Part shown: in pieces, positions 21,976 to 36,900 of the stretch
Layout: each line of letters begins with the position of its first letter
How positions within the stretch are numbered: the first letter of the stretch is position 1
Assembly: GCF_010183535.1 (NCBI RefSeq)
Contig: NC_071329.1
Location: 11,284,001 to 11,348,000, forward strand
Source of the DNA: Caenorhabditis remanei
Taxonomy: Eukaryota > Nematoda > Chromadorea > Rhabditida > Rhabditidae
DNA length: 64,000 bases
Reading direction: 5' to 3'
The notes under the pieces: generated by a model
The model's input: only the letters and a program-made list of their open reading frames with translations
Told to the model about the DNA's origin: nothing
Databases searched by the model: none
Made by a program: the position numbers and the translations under genes

Positions 21976-24900
21976 TTAATGTTCGGGTCTTCGTTCCGAA
22001 TCATACAAAGATTTTGTCCATGTTACATCATTCAAAGTTCGTTTATTGTGATCATAGAGTTGTTTTGCTCGTTGCATTTTGTCAGCCAAACGACGAGCGA
22101 CTTCGATCCGGCTGCACCATACGTGAATTTGACGGAGACGTGCATCTTCCATATCCAAACTCACTTCTAAAATGAGACACTTACAATATAACTCAATATT
22201 TTTCGAGCTCACCAATGCTAGAGAACGTATTTTCCAACGGAGGTTTTGCAATGACACTCTTTAAAAATTTGTAGGCAATTCTTTGGATCACAATTGAATT
22301 TTCTCCGTTAGTCTGTAACCAACCCTCCATTTATGATTGGTAATTTTGTGTTCTTTCCATTTTCATACCTGTCTACACACATAACACTGCTTGGTGGAAA
22401 TGAGAACATACTGACGAATGATACGATCGACATTTGAAGCATCGATATGCTCAAGACAAGTTTCCACGTCTAAGAGCTGCTCTCGTGAAGAATAACCATT
22501 GATGCGAAGCAATTCCATTTGAGCATGTGCCAAGTTGGAATTGTATGCAGGCAATAGATGATAGAGATTACGGCATAATCGTGGAGTACGAACTCGGCTG
22601 AATAACGCTTTTAATTTATTGTAATTCTAGTCCCCGAAACTTACAATTGTGCTGTTGCACGTCGAACACCAGTAGCGGGCATTGCCAATTCTTTCATAGC
22701 TGATGCAGTTCCTTCAACAAAATCAAACACTCCTTGGACAGGTTTTGTTACAGTATCCACGACTCCAGTTGCTACTCCCCATACCATTCCCTTCATCAAA
22801 CCACTTTTCCGACTTTCTGATGCAACATTTGTAAACATTGCTGTCGCTCCACCTAGAACACCAACTCCAAGTCCTTTGACTCCAGAATAAAGATGAGTGA
22901 GTGGAGTGGATGAAGATGAATGGGAACGAATCATATTATGTCTTCTCTTCAGTTCATGATCTTGATCGAAAGTGAGAGCCCCGACACCAGAAGCCATTGA
23001 TGACGCCACTTTGGAGACGCTGTTCGAGAGACCGTATCCAAGGCCAGCCACAAATCTCTGAACATCTCCTTCGATGAACAGCCCTTGGAATGAATCTTTC
23101 AAATCTGTTACCAGACCGAGAGGATTTCCAAAAGCATCCAGAGTTACGATTATACTCAATGTCTGTTTTTGTAGTTCAGCCAAATAGAACTTTTGAAGAG
23201 TTTCTAACAGAAACGATGAAGTCTCAAAATAATGATATTGACGGAAGGGAGGCAACGACACGGAAGCATTTTCGAATGAGATCAGCTTCACGTTGAATTG
23301 TTGTTTGAGAAGTCGGAGATCTCGAGGGAGGCCAGACTTTGACACAGTGACGACTGAAAGTATTAAGATTCATTCCTTCATCTAGTAAGTAAAAAAAACC
23401 AACCACTTAAACCAACATGTCCCATTTCGAGTTCAAGTGTTCCGAAATACCACCTCCGCGTTCTTAATGGATCATGTCTCTCAAGTTCTGTATTCGGGGG
23501 CAAGTTAAGAGCTCTCTGTTGAACAGATGATGCGGCGTCTGATGACTGAGCCATTTGCACAATTTTCCATAAAAGCAGTTCATCAAGTTGGACACTCATA
23601 TCACATACTTTCAATCGGAAACAATCAAAAGAGTCGTAGTGTTTCATTGATGTGCAGTTCATTTCTAGTTTCAATGCAGGACGCCCAGTTATTGGAACAC
23701 CGGCTGGTAGATCAACCATTTGTTCATCGTAATTTCCAGAATCCGGCTGACAATACAGAACTTGCCATCGATCAGACGTGAGAAGCTGATTGTCCATTTG
23801 AATAACATCTACACTTCCAGTCATTTGATATGTTTTATCTACTCTGCGTGCACTGACAACGATTCCTCCGAAATGTGCATAAATCAGTTCTTCTTGTAAT
23901 CCATTCACTACAGAGATTCCGAGACCACCACGCATTGTGATGCTGACGTCAAGAATAGCTGAAAAGTATGAATACAAATGCATAGTAACAGCGAATCAAC
24001 TCACCTAACTTGCTGACAGTTTGGATCAATGGTTCCGAAATAGCTCTTGTTTGGAACTCTCGGTCAGTGATTCTGATAACCACCGTAGGACCAGAATGTA
24101 AGAATTCTACTCCCAATGTCCCACTGCCCGGTCGTTGTCTTTGTACTTTCCATATCTGCGTCACTGCAACTCCGTCTTCTCCTTTCGGAGACAACTCATC
24201 TGCTGGAACAACAGCCACTTCTGTTTGTTTCGATGTCATCATCAAATGAGGATTGTCAATCAAACACAGCCTTCCGTCTGGCATCCATGTCCACCTCTGC
24301 CACTTGTTTCTATTTTTGTCTCTTTCCATCATCATTAATCGTCCTCCAGCTTTTTCAAGAACGTCAAGCACGAGTCTAGAGTCCGGTCGTTTTCTATGAT
24401 TCATGCCAACGTTTTCGATACACCCATCAGGACACAGTTTCCACAACTGATTATCTTCTGTTCTGCACTGTTTGTTCAACATAGTTTTTCCTTTCTGCAT
24501 CGTTTCCAGGACAAGTTCCTGCTCATCAGTAAATCCGCTGTTTTTTGTTCCATTTCTCAGGTTGAAACTATGTGCGAGTTGAATATACGAGTTGTTCTCG
24601 TAAATAAGTGGCTCTGCTGGTCCAGGAACTCCAATTTCGTAAGACTTACTGCGATTCTCAAACACTTGTAATACCATCATTTTCTTGCCATACAAATCGT
24701 CCCAAGCATAGTCAACAACACTTTTTGATTTGCATATTGTTCTCAAATGGGGCCGCGCTGGGGAACTGCTCTCTTGTTGGTACAATACAGGAACATCCGT
24801 CATGTTCTCAATACGTATCGGTGGTGGATAGAAGTCGGCGTTGGTGAATGTGATTTGGAATACAGCAGACGTCAGAATGATTTCGACACGAATGAATCTC

Positions 24901-27900
24901 GGAGTCTCATCTGAATCACGCATTGTAACGTGGAATGATCCAATTCTATCGATGAGAAATGGGCAACTCCAGTGTTTTACATCTGCACGACGTACGCAAA
25001 GCATTCGACGAGCAGCATAGTTTTCATTCCAAGTTGTCGATGATTGTGCTGCCAAGTGGACATGATCTTTTTCTTTCTGAAATAAAGAAAGATTTTGTTC
25101 ATATGGCTAATATGTATTTCCTTATTCATACCTCAACTAGATCATGATGACAAACTGACAGTGCAACTGAAGACTGATTTTGTAGAATGAATCGAGAAGT
25201 GAGAAGAACAACTTGCGTATCCTTATATCTTCCAGTCCCAGGACGAACTTCAACTCCCAAATTATAATAGAATGTTGGTTTCGTCTTATGTTCTACTCTC
25301 AATTTCAATGCTTGTACTCCAGGGGTCAATGTGAATTTCTCACTGAGAACTGAACGATAGCCTTTCTCCGAAATGTATGAGTTTCCAACTCTTACACGAC
25401 AAGCTTTTGGACAGTTATCATCAGCAAAAGAGAACATGAGTGGATGGCGATCTTTTGCTTTTTCGTGTTCTTCCATTTGTCCCGCTGCTTCTGATTTGAC
25501 AGCTTCTTGTTGAATGATGAGTGGTAGACCAGATTTATTCACAATCCAATATGGTACCCAGAGTGATACAGAGAGCGACTGACCCACCCCAAGTCTCACA
25601 TGGCAATAAATATCCAGTAAATGTCCTTTCGAATCGACCATTTTTGTAAAAAGAAGTGTTCCTTCACCAATGGATGCCTTATTGAGAATCAGTGGAGTTA
25701 GTGAAGTTAATCGATCCGTTGTAACGCTTATAACCAATTCTTTGGTGATATCAACTGATGTAATAAGCATTGACTTGCTTGCAGCAATAGCAAATACATT
25801 GTCTTGAATCTTGATTTCGACGTCAATCGGAAGAAGGTTTTGCAAGGAGAGTGGAGCAACTAAATGAATTGAGTGTCCTGGTAGTGATTCGAACTCATGC
25901 TCCGGATAATACTCTCTGCGGATCGCTGTGCATACCCAATAGTATCTGTTAAGATTCGAGTCCGATCGAGTTTTCAATCGTTGTGTTTGATTGCAGACTT
26001 CTCCTGATATTCTCACATTCTTCCATGATAATCCAGCATGTTCAATCACAGGTAACGGACCAACTGGATATGCAGTTAGTGGGCAATGCGCGTACTCCAG
26101 AGGTACCGAAACAATTCCATTTGGTTCCACACTCATCAGCTCGCCACCTTCTGAAACTTTCAAGAGGGTTGTTTGATAATGATGTTCTAGGTTTTTCGAA
26201 ACTTACTTGCTCCCTCTGTTTGTACTGCAATTGGATGTGGAAGATGATTGGTAACATCAATTGATGATTTTAGTGTCACAACTTTCTTTCCATCGTTTTC
26301 CATTGTTACTGCGATCAGAAGACGTGCATTCTTCAATTCTGGTCGAAGAGCTTTCACAACTCTGAAGTATGTTCCACACGAATCCACATTTACAGGTGAT
26401 ATTTCATCCCATCCCGAAACTCGAACTATCAATTGGCGTGGTGGTTCTCTTTCAAGATGAGAATAAAGCAGAAGTCGTGCGGGGAATTCGAAGTTCTTCT
26501 CTTGTCCTCTCCCGACTGTTATCCATCTTGTTGACGACTTTCTTTGTTCTGATCTAGCAGATAATACATCTTCAACTGCAGTTGTAAAATGAACTTCACA
26601 TCCAGTAACGTTCTTCATCACATAAGGTAAATGATCGCTGCTTGAACGAGTACATTGATTTCTGAAGTCATCTCGTTCGAACGAAGCAAGAATCGCCGGA
26701 AGTTTTGCGTTCCATTGAATTGATTGTTGAATGAGTTGCTCAGTTATATTGATGTTTAGCGTGCTCTTCGTTTCAGCTACCAACTCGATCGTTTGCTTCA
26801 GATCTTTTGAATTCGACAGAAAACGCAGAATTCGCCATTCCTCAATTACTGGTTCCCAACCGAAAATCTTCTGATTGAAATAATCCATAGAGATGTGGAA
26901 AGACGCTTTGATTCGTTCTCCAGCCTTCTCCAGGCTCACATCTGAAAATTCCAAATATCTTGGTAAAAAAAAATAATATTTTGTAACTCACTAGAAACTG
27001 ATACACGCAACAATGGAATTGAATTGGACTGAAGATCATCAAGAATCCATAAGTCTGTGTGCTCAGAATGAATAATGAATTTTGCAATGTCGATAGCTGA
27101 AAGTAATTCTCAATTAAATATACAGTATACAAAACTCAGATACGTTTTGATGGCGGAGGAGGTACGATGATTGGAACAATGGGCTTCTTCTGGACCTCCA
27201 CGTAGTTTTTCGTGTATCCTGTGATGATAGCTTTCAATGCACGAGCATCTTTGTACGACAAACGACAAATCATTTTCACCACTTCTACCTGAAAGTTTTA
27301 GGTCGTTATTGTCAGTTGGATTTCACGAAAACATGAAAATGCACGGAACTGAATACCCAGAACATAGAATCCCCAAACTAGATAAGAAAAGAGACATTTT
27401 CACAAGCTAGATAAGAAACATAGAATAAAAAAGGCTTCGGGGTTATAATTCCCAACCCTAAAAATGAACGAACCTCGATCAAGAATATGGAGGCTGTTGA
27501 TTTTATATCCTGTATTTTGAGAATTAGTGTAGCAGATAGTTCTCATTTGTTCTATGAATTTTGGTCAGAGAATAGTTGTACGGTTTCAGAATACATCATG
27601 GGAGAATCAAACTTTTTTACACCTACAGCCCATAGTTATAGACAAAAAGAGTTCTCAACCTACCTCAAGTGCATGTCTCACTGGCGGTGTTACAACCATT
27701 CCTTTGTTCTGTTTCGACTGATTCAGTATAGACATCGGATCAATGCTCAAGGATATAGTGATGGAAAAATCATTCGAGCATAAATTTCTGGTTTGTTTCT
27801 CGTGTTGCATAGAGCACCATCCGAGCCTCATTGACTGTATTTCCAGATTAGCGGAGATATGGCCACCAATATCATTCATATTCAAAACTGCTGTAGTCGA

Positions 27901-30900
27901 TGCAATCATAGCAAAACTGTTTTTGACGAATGGATTTTCGAGTAGATACAAATCTGCGTCCCGAAGAGTTATTTTGACAGAGAATGTAGGAGAAGAAGAT
28001 GAAAGAGATTCATGCGCCATATGAGGACTTCTATCGACTATCGCTCCTCCATGAGTTGTTGAGAACGTCTGACGACGCCCAGAAGCAGTAAGATGATAAG
28101 GAATTTCATCAGAATCTGAAAAAACAGTACAGTAGATAGGCAGAACGTAATGAGACAACCCACATTTCGGAATGAAATCAGTATACAACATCAGGAATTC
28201 TTTCAGATCGTTCAACCAATCGTATGCAAGAATAACACGGGCGTTGCAGAGAACGAGTGTAAGAACAGGACATTCGTCTTTTTTCATCATTATATGGGAT
28301 TCAAGCATCAAAGAAGAGTTGATAGAATTTGTAACTGGTGTTACCGGTCGTGATCTGTAAATGTTTTTTTCTTTTGGCCACATATGCATTTGTCTTTGAC
28401 TTACTGCTTTCCAGAGTTTTTGTGTTGCAAAATCATCGGAAAGCAGTTTTTCGGTCCGTTGTTTGTCGTGTCCACCAGTTCAATCTTTTCGCAAATCAAA
28501 TCAAATTCTGATTGACCATCATCGAATGAATCGAATGAAACCCGTGCTCTCTCCAATTTCACATTTGCGAATGGTTGCCATTCGCCATTCAAAATAGCAC
28601 TTTGATTCTCTGTTAGCTTTTTCGGGACTTCCAAATTCAAGTCTACATCCTCGAATACCGTTCTGAAAGAGAGCGTTGCATACTTCAATCGGCTCTCCAA
28701 TTCGATAATATCTGTTGGAAGTTGAAGAATTTCAATTGGAATTGTTTCTGGAACTGGAATCAATGGTTCGCCAAAGTTTTTCTCGATTACTGCTCTCATC
28801 AAAACATAAAATTGAGTTGTCATTCTCCACTGCAATCCACTAATTCTTGTGATGATTGTCAAATCTGGAGCATTTTTTGAGAACACGGAATCTAAGTTTC
28901 GTAAGAACTTGTTGTTGAGATCGAATCGTCTTGAGAAAACATTCGGGCTTGTGAGTACGAAAGCAGTCTGTTGGAATGCCTTCTCTCCGACACACTTGAG
29001 ATGCTTCTGATTTAGTAAACGATCAACTTGACGAGCTTCATGTGCTCGAACATTCGATAATGTCATATCTCCGTAGTCAAGGAGACAATCAATGTTCGCA
29101 TCATAACCATAGTCACTCTCCACAGAATATTTATCGAATATCTCCTGTTTTAGAGCAGCAAGAGTCTGGAAGGTATTCTTCAATGTCATTGCATCAGAAA
29201 GCCAGAGAAGAATATCAGGAGATGTGGAATTGATAGGCATCATAAGTGATGTGGCACATTGAATATCAATATCAAGTGAGCATTTCGTACGAGCACTTTC
29301 CTCAACCTTCAGTTTTTTGCTCTTAGTTACAATGTTCATCAGCTCATTGAACTGAATCCAAAAGTCCATTAGAGCACAGAAGAATCGATGTGTGTGAACA
29401 TAGTATACTTTCTGATTCGTTGGTACATGGAACGAAATGGATATGTCACATTCACGTTTCGGATCATCACCAAGATATTTGACAACATCTATCACTATTC
29501 GTTTTGAATCATCCAGTTTCCGTTTCGTAGAGGGCGCCATTCCGAATCCATATGATGCATTCTCAAATTGCTCGTCAATCATAATCAGTCGTTCTGGGTA
29601 CATTTCTGAAATATAAAAAAGTGAAATAGCACAACAATACGATGTCTCTGTTTAAGTATTCCACCCACGCAACTAAATGCGGCACATCTTTCATATTAGG
29701 CAACTCCAAAATTAGCATAAAATTAAACGATACGAAGAAGGCACCGAATTGGGTATATTACAGAGTTATTTCGATTACTTTTTAACTAGATGAATAGGTA
29801 TTGTAAAGTTGTGTAATATTCAACATATACCGTAAATACTGTAACTGAACTTCAGTTACTGAAGCACACATGTAATATAGGACCCCTTTGGAAAATAGAA
29901 GCAAATTCTCTAGAAACACACTTTTGGAATACATTTTGGTCAGGTTTTTCGAAGTTTCTGTAATGTTTTATTTTTTCGCAAAAACTATGATTTTGATGAG
30001 CGTTTCTCATCATTTTCCTAAAATATTCTTAAAGGGGGTGAAATAAGACTGGTTTTCTAGAATTTCATAAGTCCATTGATTTTCAAAATCAGGTCCAAGA
30101 ATAAAGCACACCTTGTTTTAGAAGCACACCTGTAATTAAGGCGAACCCAAATGACCCTTTGAAAACTAGAAGCACATGTGATTCAATTACAAAATTTACA
30201 GTAGTCATAAAATCAAATTTTTGTCTTACCAGAGAAAAACGGAGTAGAATCATCAATTCTGATTCCATCCACCATCAACTTTATTGCCAAAGTGTTCGAG
30301 TTGTTTTCACTGAGTTCCATAGTTGATTCCAGTTCGGTATTCATCAAACAAATCACTCCTAATCTTGTATTATTCTTTGGAAAAGGCATTCCAACTCTCC
30401 AAGTTCGAGCTCTCAAGGTACATCCAACAAGGAAAGATGATGTCGTTTTAGAAGTTTCTTGTGTGTTTACAGATGATACATTTCCCGTTCTTTCGTGTTC
30501 ATCTTCTCCTAGTATACCTCCCATTTCGAGAAGAGCTGTCCATGTTCGTCGGTTCATTTGCATTTCCATTTCGTCCATTTCAATTTCGATGGAGCAGTTG
30601 CGCTGCAAAAAGAAACGATGACAATGAGGTCAGGACTTCTCCTCTTTTTTGTCGCATCATACACTCTCATTCATTATTCCATCGTGTGGTTCTTCATATA
30701 TATTTCTCATCAAAATTTGGACTCACATTTCCATTCAATGGTTAATTTTTTGGCCCAGAGAAAGCTATTTATAGTTTTTTTTCAGGGAAGCATGGATTTC
30801 CAAAATACGAAAACCTCGGGGGCGGAAACACTCTCGTCCCCATGTACCCTTTAGGAAAGATACAAGGTCTAAGAGGTCCCTCATGCCATTTTGTATGCTA

Positions 30901-33900
30901 TTTGACCGTGAAAAATTGCGACGGCGTTGCTTTTTTTTGGACCTTCTGGTCAACAATTCTAAACAAAATGGCTTCAAAAATGGGGAGGTGATACATTACT
31001 ATAGAGTTATAGAGTTGGTATAGGGTTGACTGTATGATTCATTCGAATTCATCTAGAATATTTTCAGTATTGATATTTTTAGACATTCATGTTAGGTCTC
31101 CATTGTGTGGGTCAGATCATGCTGATTTCATTTACATTTTCAATGAACATTCAATACCAGCGTCATTCTTCTCCATTACTTGAATCACTTTGTATCATAA
31201 TTGCAGTTTTTAGATCAAAATAGATAATATCATAATGATTTGAATCAAACGTCTGAATCTTTCGTTTGTATTTGTATTTTGTTTTCGTGTTTCTTATGAC
31301 ACGTCTTTTGAATCAGAACTCAACTCTCCAAATTGGGATTGATCTACAAAATGGTTTGAAAAATACAACCCTTTCAGATTATTTGAAAACAAAGAGTAAG
31401 CTAGCTGCAATGACATCACAATCCCTCTTGCTTCCTCTCTCCCATCATTCCGCTCGTGCTCAGACTCCACCCCTTTGGAGGGGCGTGGCTTCAGAAGAGA
31501 GGCGGCTCTTTTTTTATAAGCTCGATTCATTTTGGTGTCACTTTCGGTACACAACTATCGTCTACAGATGTTCTCCTTCCGACAAATCCTGGCTCTTATG
31601 ATTGTAGCTATTGCTATAATGTCATACTCATCAGCTCAGGTAAGAAATTGATGCACCGGATTCTGTCGGTCGACACTTTACCTAACAACACAAATAACTT
31701 GTATTCTCACTAGAATCCTTTTGTTCTCGGAGGGAATGTGGGAAATGCCGCTCTATTCGGCGTTGTTGTGGAATAGTATTAGATTAGCATTTGCTTTGTA
31801 GATATATCGAAGAGTGACAGCAAAAAATGAAATAAAATTGCATCGCAAATTAGATAAATCCGTTAGAATCGTTCCTTTCAAATATCCGCTCATCTCTTTT
31901 TTGTTGTTATTTTTACTATCAATTATTGAAAGGAAAAACATGACAATTATGCTATCGAGTCTGGTAGGAGTTATTTCGGAATCTCGAATGGGAGGCTTGG
32001 GACCAATGAAGTGATCACCAGATTATGATTTCAACGACCTCACATGTCTAGCTTCGAAAATTGAGAATTTCCACATAGTAGACTACTATTAGTTCCACAT
32101 AGTAGACTACTACTAATGGATCGGAAACACCCGAAAGGTGGAGAACGAACGGAACACTTATGAGATTAGTGGTCAAGCGTAGGAGAACTACTAGTAGTAG
32201 TAGCTGTCGTTTCCAATTAGGAGTCTTGGGTAGTACTAACATATCCATTAGATTACTCGACTTCGATTATTTATCAAAGACATCTAGAATCGCTAGATCT
32301 TAATATAGGAGTGGTGACAAACATCATACGATGCGGATAAATTTCAGCACCTTTTTAGTTTTTAATCTTGACTAAACCCAAATCCAAGAAAGAGATGTAA
32401 CGATTTTGAATGAAAACAGAATAGTTATGTGAAAATTGTCATTCAAACTGGGGGGAAGTGAGATCAGAAACTCATGTGTTTCTTACTTTCAGCCAATCGA
32501 CCAAGACCGTCCAATCTTTATGGAACGTCGTGAAGCTTCAGCATTCGGAGATATCATTGGAGAACTCAAGGGCAAAGGACTCGGTGGACGAATGAGGTAA
32601 AATGTCTTCTAGAACGTCATTTCCTGAGCCTCAAACTTCAAATATCAAAACTCCTTCCATTTCCGTTCGCTCCAGATGCAGAGTTCAAAAGTTCTGTGAA
32701 GCGTAGTATTTTACGAAATCAGGTGTCCACAGTTTTCTTATTTTTATTTTGACCCCTCTCCATAAGAATTCAACAAAAGAAGTGAATCGTGTCATGCATT
32801 TTTGACGCTTTTTATGGATTCTTTTATGTTTTTGGTACTGGACACCTATTCTTATGATGCTCATATTTGTTTTTCATAAGAAAACAAGTGAATTCAGCAA
32901 ATTAATTACAGATTCGGAAAGCGATCGTCTTCTCCGGACATTTCGTTGGCTGAACTGCGTGCAATCTACGGAGGCGGACCAGTGGAATACGTTCAGCTCT
33001 AATAATAACAGCCAATCCCAGATTCATGCCTTTTCTAACGTTTCTCAAACTTTCCACCCGAATTAATCTGTGATTTCCTCTCCTTATTTTCGTTGTTCGC
33101 CAATCTCTTCAAAAAAATCGAATTTTCAAAGCGCTCTGTTCTCATTTGTTGTCGATTTGTGTCAGTGTACAGCCTCATAACCGTTCCTCTTTCTGCGAAT
33201 AAACCACTTCTGTTGAAAAATTTCAGTTCTTGATCATTTTTAGATTAATCAAAAATTTGAAAGCTTCTGCTTCACGAATCCGAAATAACGGAACACCATC
33301 GACTCTTTTCTAGGAATTGATACTGGAGGATTGTGGGAGCGCGGGGGAGTAATGGAGAAGGGTAATTCTTATGTTCCTCCATTTCCATTCAGATTCAGAC
33401 AAATACTTCATGTGGGTTGTTGGATACAAATTTGCAGATAAAACAAGAAGAAAGGAGAAGAGAAGCGAAAAAGAAAGGAATAAGGCTCTAATAGAGAATG
33501 CATAGAACATCTTCAACTCCGATTCCTAATTGCTCTTCTGGTGGCCCGAAAAGAAGAAGAGATATTACTGCAGATTTTTAATTTTCTTGCAGAATACCCA
33601 TATTGAAAAATATATGTATGTCCCGAGAGATTCCAGAAAGGTCGACTGGATGATCCTGCGATAATCTCGACTCGTTTTTTCCTACTGCATATTTTAAAGG
33701 GATTCCATTAGTTTAACGAAATATTTTCTACCATCATCCGATAACATCTTCTTTTCAATCTGATGCCAGAAAATGGTCAAATGTTTTGGCGAGAAATCCA
33801 AGGGATAGCTCGAAAGAGCAAATGCTCTTTGAGATACCATCTTGTTTGTTTCACGTCATAGGTTATATTTCACATCAAAGATAACGTCTTTTCGAAACGC

Positions 33901-36900
33901 TGTTCGAGTTTTAGACTTTTACAATCGAAACCTAGCTCAAAGCCGTGGGATAGTTAATGGGAATTTTGAAAGGTCTCCTTTTCACATGTTATTTTTATCA
34001 TATATAATAGTTTTCTTCACAGAATCTTCAATTTTGGGAGTTCGATTTGACCGAAAGATTCGAAAATTAGTTTCTGAATCTAGAAAATAGGTCGTCACGT
34101 GGAATGTGTGATCAGCGAACAACATGAAGTAAACTACCGTAAATCATTGTAGAATATCTATTTTTATTCGTGTTTTGTTGATTACGAGCTTTGTGAGCAC
34201 TCCTCCTCAATCAATTTCCTGTACGTGATTCTACTGGGAATCGAAGCAAAAGGTGCATGAACGGAAATTGAAAATGGAATTTTACATCCGGTAAGCATAA
34301 GGTGATTGCGGTCATCTGATTTCCATTGACATCATTGTTAGCGGAACCCGATGGAAACACATTTTGTGTGATGGTTCGAAGTTTGACGACAATGAGTGAT
34401 ACTCAGGAAGGAGAAAGGAAATTGATCTATGAATGAAAGGCGTCATACTTTTTAAAATAAAATTTCGAACTTGCACGTTTAGTACCGACTTATTGGAATG
34501 TGACTAACTGTAAGGGATCTCTAAAACCTACATATAATCCGAAGTGAATAGTAAAGCGTTTTGTTTTTAAACATGATATCACTGGTATTAAATAAAATGC
34601 TCAAAAATCTCTCGACGTTGAAATTACATATGATGTGATACGGCGAAAAAACACTACATCTCGATAGAAGTTACTTCAGAAAAATTAAAGATTTATCACA
34701 ATTCAAACGTTACTATAGTCTCACGAACAAAAAGATCTTGAACCTAACTTTGTTTATTTCTGTACTTTTGTTCAAGTTGAAAAGTATAACGTTCTCAGGA
34801 ACTTAACATGAGTTCCAACATTGACCATCTTCTCTGTTCAACAACCAACTATACAATTTCCCATCGAGTACCTCTCTAGAGCATCAAAACAATCAAAGCT
34901 TTTTAGACTGACACCACTTGGTTTGAAGGAAGAACATCATCAGAACATGAAGAAGTAAACAAATTGCATGTTCATGTTAGATTGGAAAACATGGCAATGG
35001 TGAGATTCTTTCTATGATATTGATTTCGAATTGAGAACTCATGTATACTGCTCTGAGACATTTAAATACAGCTCCGAGAGAACTCAAAAGATAATGATGT
35101 CTTTTTACCTATTTACCTTTTTATACTTCCTTTCGAATTGCGTATGCATCTTGTCAACATAGGCCATCTTAATCGTCATCTCTGGCTTCAGACTACTAAC
35201 TCCAGAAGTCGTCGGAATAGGGGGCGTCGCCGCACTTGTCAAGACATGATTGTCGATTGAAGTGGCAGATGTAATTGTCATTGTGGTCAGATTCACTGAA
35301 TTTTCTAAATTTCGAACGTCATTCAGCATGTGGTACTTACATGGTTTCACATAATCTGCAAATGATTCATCAGGGACAGAAGATGACACGATGGGATTCT
35401 GATAATTATGATCGGATTTTGATGCTCGTGAATGGGGCTTATTATTGGACTTATGAAGATCTGGGCACGAATTGGATATTGATTTCATTTGGGATACTTG
35501 AGAAGACGTTGTGAACAATGGGTATGATGTATTCTCGATCATATCTCTCATTTCCACGTGTCCAATAGCAAGTTTCAGCTGAAAACAAAGATTAATAATA
35601 TGTTGAGAAACGATTCAGAAGTACTTTACTCACATTTGTCAAGTGTTGTTCTTTTGAAATGACACTGAAATCAAGTCCCTCAGCATTCAAACAGGCAATC
35701 GGTTCTCCTGGTTCCCATATCGTAGAAGCTCGAGTTTCCCGTTTAGTCCATCCTCTTCCTCTGACTTCCATTCGTACTGCAGGGAGCGTCAAATTAACAG
35801 AAACATGAGATTCGATAATTGAGACATTCTCAGAGCTGATTTTAACATCAACCAATTCGTCATCAGTTTCACCCGACCCAACAGATTGGGCCTTTTTCAG
35901 AATCTCGTTGAAAACCGTTGGATCATCAGAAAACAGAGTAGATAATCCATCGAGAGCTCCTTCTTCATAAACAATGCTGACAGGTCTGAGACGACAGTTG
36001 ACTATATGTTTCACGATCAGTCTTGGCGATCTTCGAATATAATGCATACTGAACATTGGCACTTTTGTTGTTAAAATATCTTCTCCATCTCTACCAACTG
36101 TTAACAGCATTTTTGTACTTTCCGCAGTTGAATATAGGAGAGATTCGGACAGCTCTGCAAGCTTGCTTTTCGGTCGAGGGTGTCCAGAACGAAGACGTTG
36201 AACACTCATATCGTTAACTGTAACATCCACTGAAACATAGTGTTGCTTTGGACTGAGCTCCCATCGAGAGCTGACTCCTGATAATTCTAAAGCAAGAACT
36301 CTTTGTTGTTCGATTCCATCGTGCACTTCAGCATCAACAAATCGAAGCGTCAAATGCTCTAACCTTAACGAAATCTGAGCCAGTAAAGCATCCCTTCGAA
36401 GAAGAGTTGAATCATCCCATGACTCGTGAAGAACATCGAGAATCTCGTCTTCCATTTCTTTTACATTTATTTCTTTCAGCTCTCCAACATCGACGTTGCC
36501 AAAATCGAACTTATTTTCTTCTTGTTTTTCATCTTGTTGAGCTTGTCCGAAAAATCCGGTAATCCATCCATAAAGTCCACCACTAACTGGCTCAGTAGGT
36601 ACGGTAGGCTCTTCTACTATGATTTCGTCAGGAGGCGGTTCCAAAGTTTCGAATGTCTCTTCGGCATCAGGAATAGCGGCAGTAATGCCCAGTTCTTTCT
36701 CTTTTTCTCTTAGTAATTTCCTAAATACTGTTTCTCTGAAGAGATGCAACTCATGATACGTATATTGTGCATCTCGCTCGATTTGCTTCATTATCGCCGT
36801 ACTTTCAACTAGATGTGTGGAGGTAGCTGAAGTTCCATTTGTGGATGAAGTTGGAACGACTGCAAGAGCATTTGATGTTGCCGTATTAGACGAAGATGCA

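Noticed and set aside
32071..32113. CRISPR-like or regulatory repeat in the flp-27 intron (ccacatagtagactact twice)
   Set aside because: Only two adjacent copies in a eukaryotic intron; a simple local duplication.
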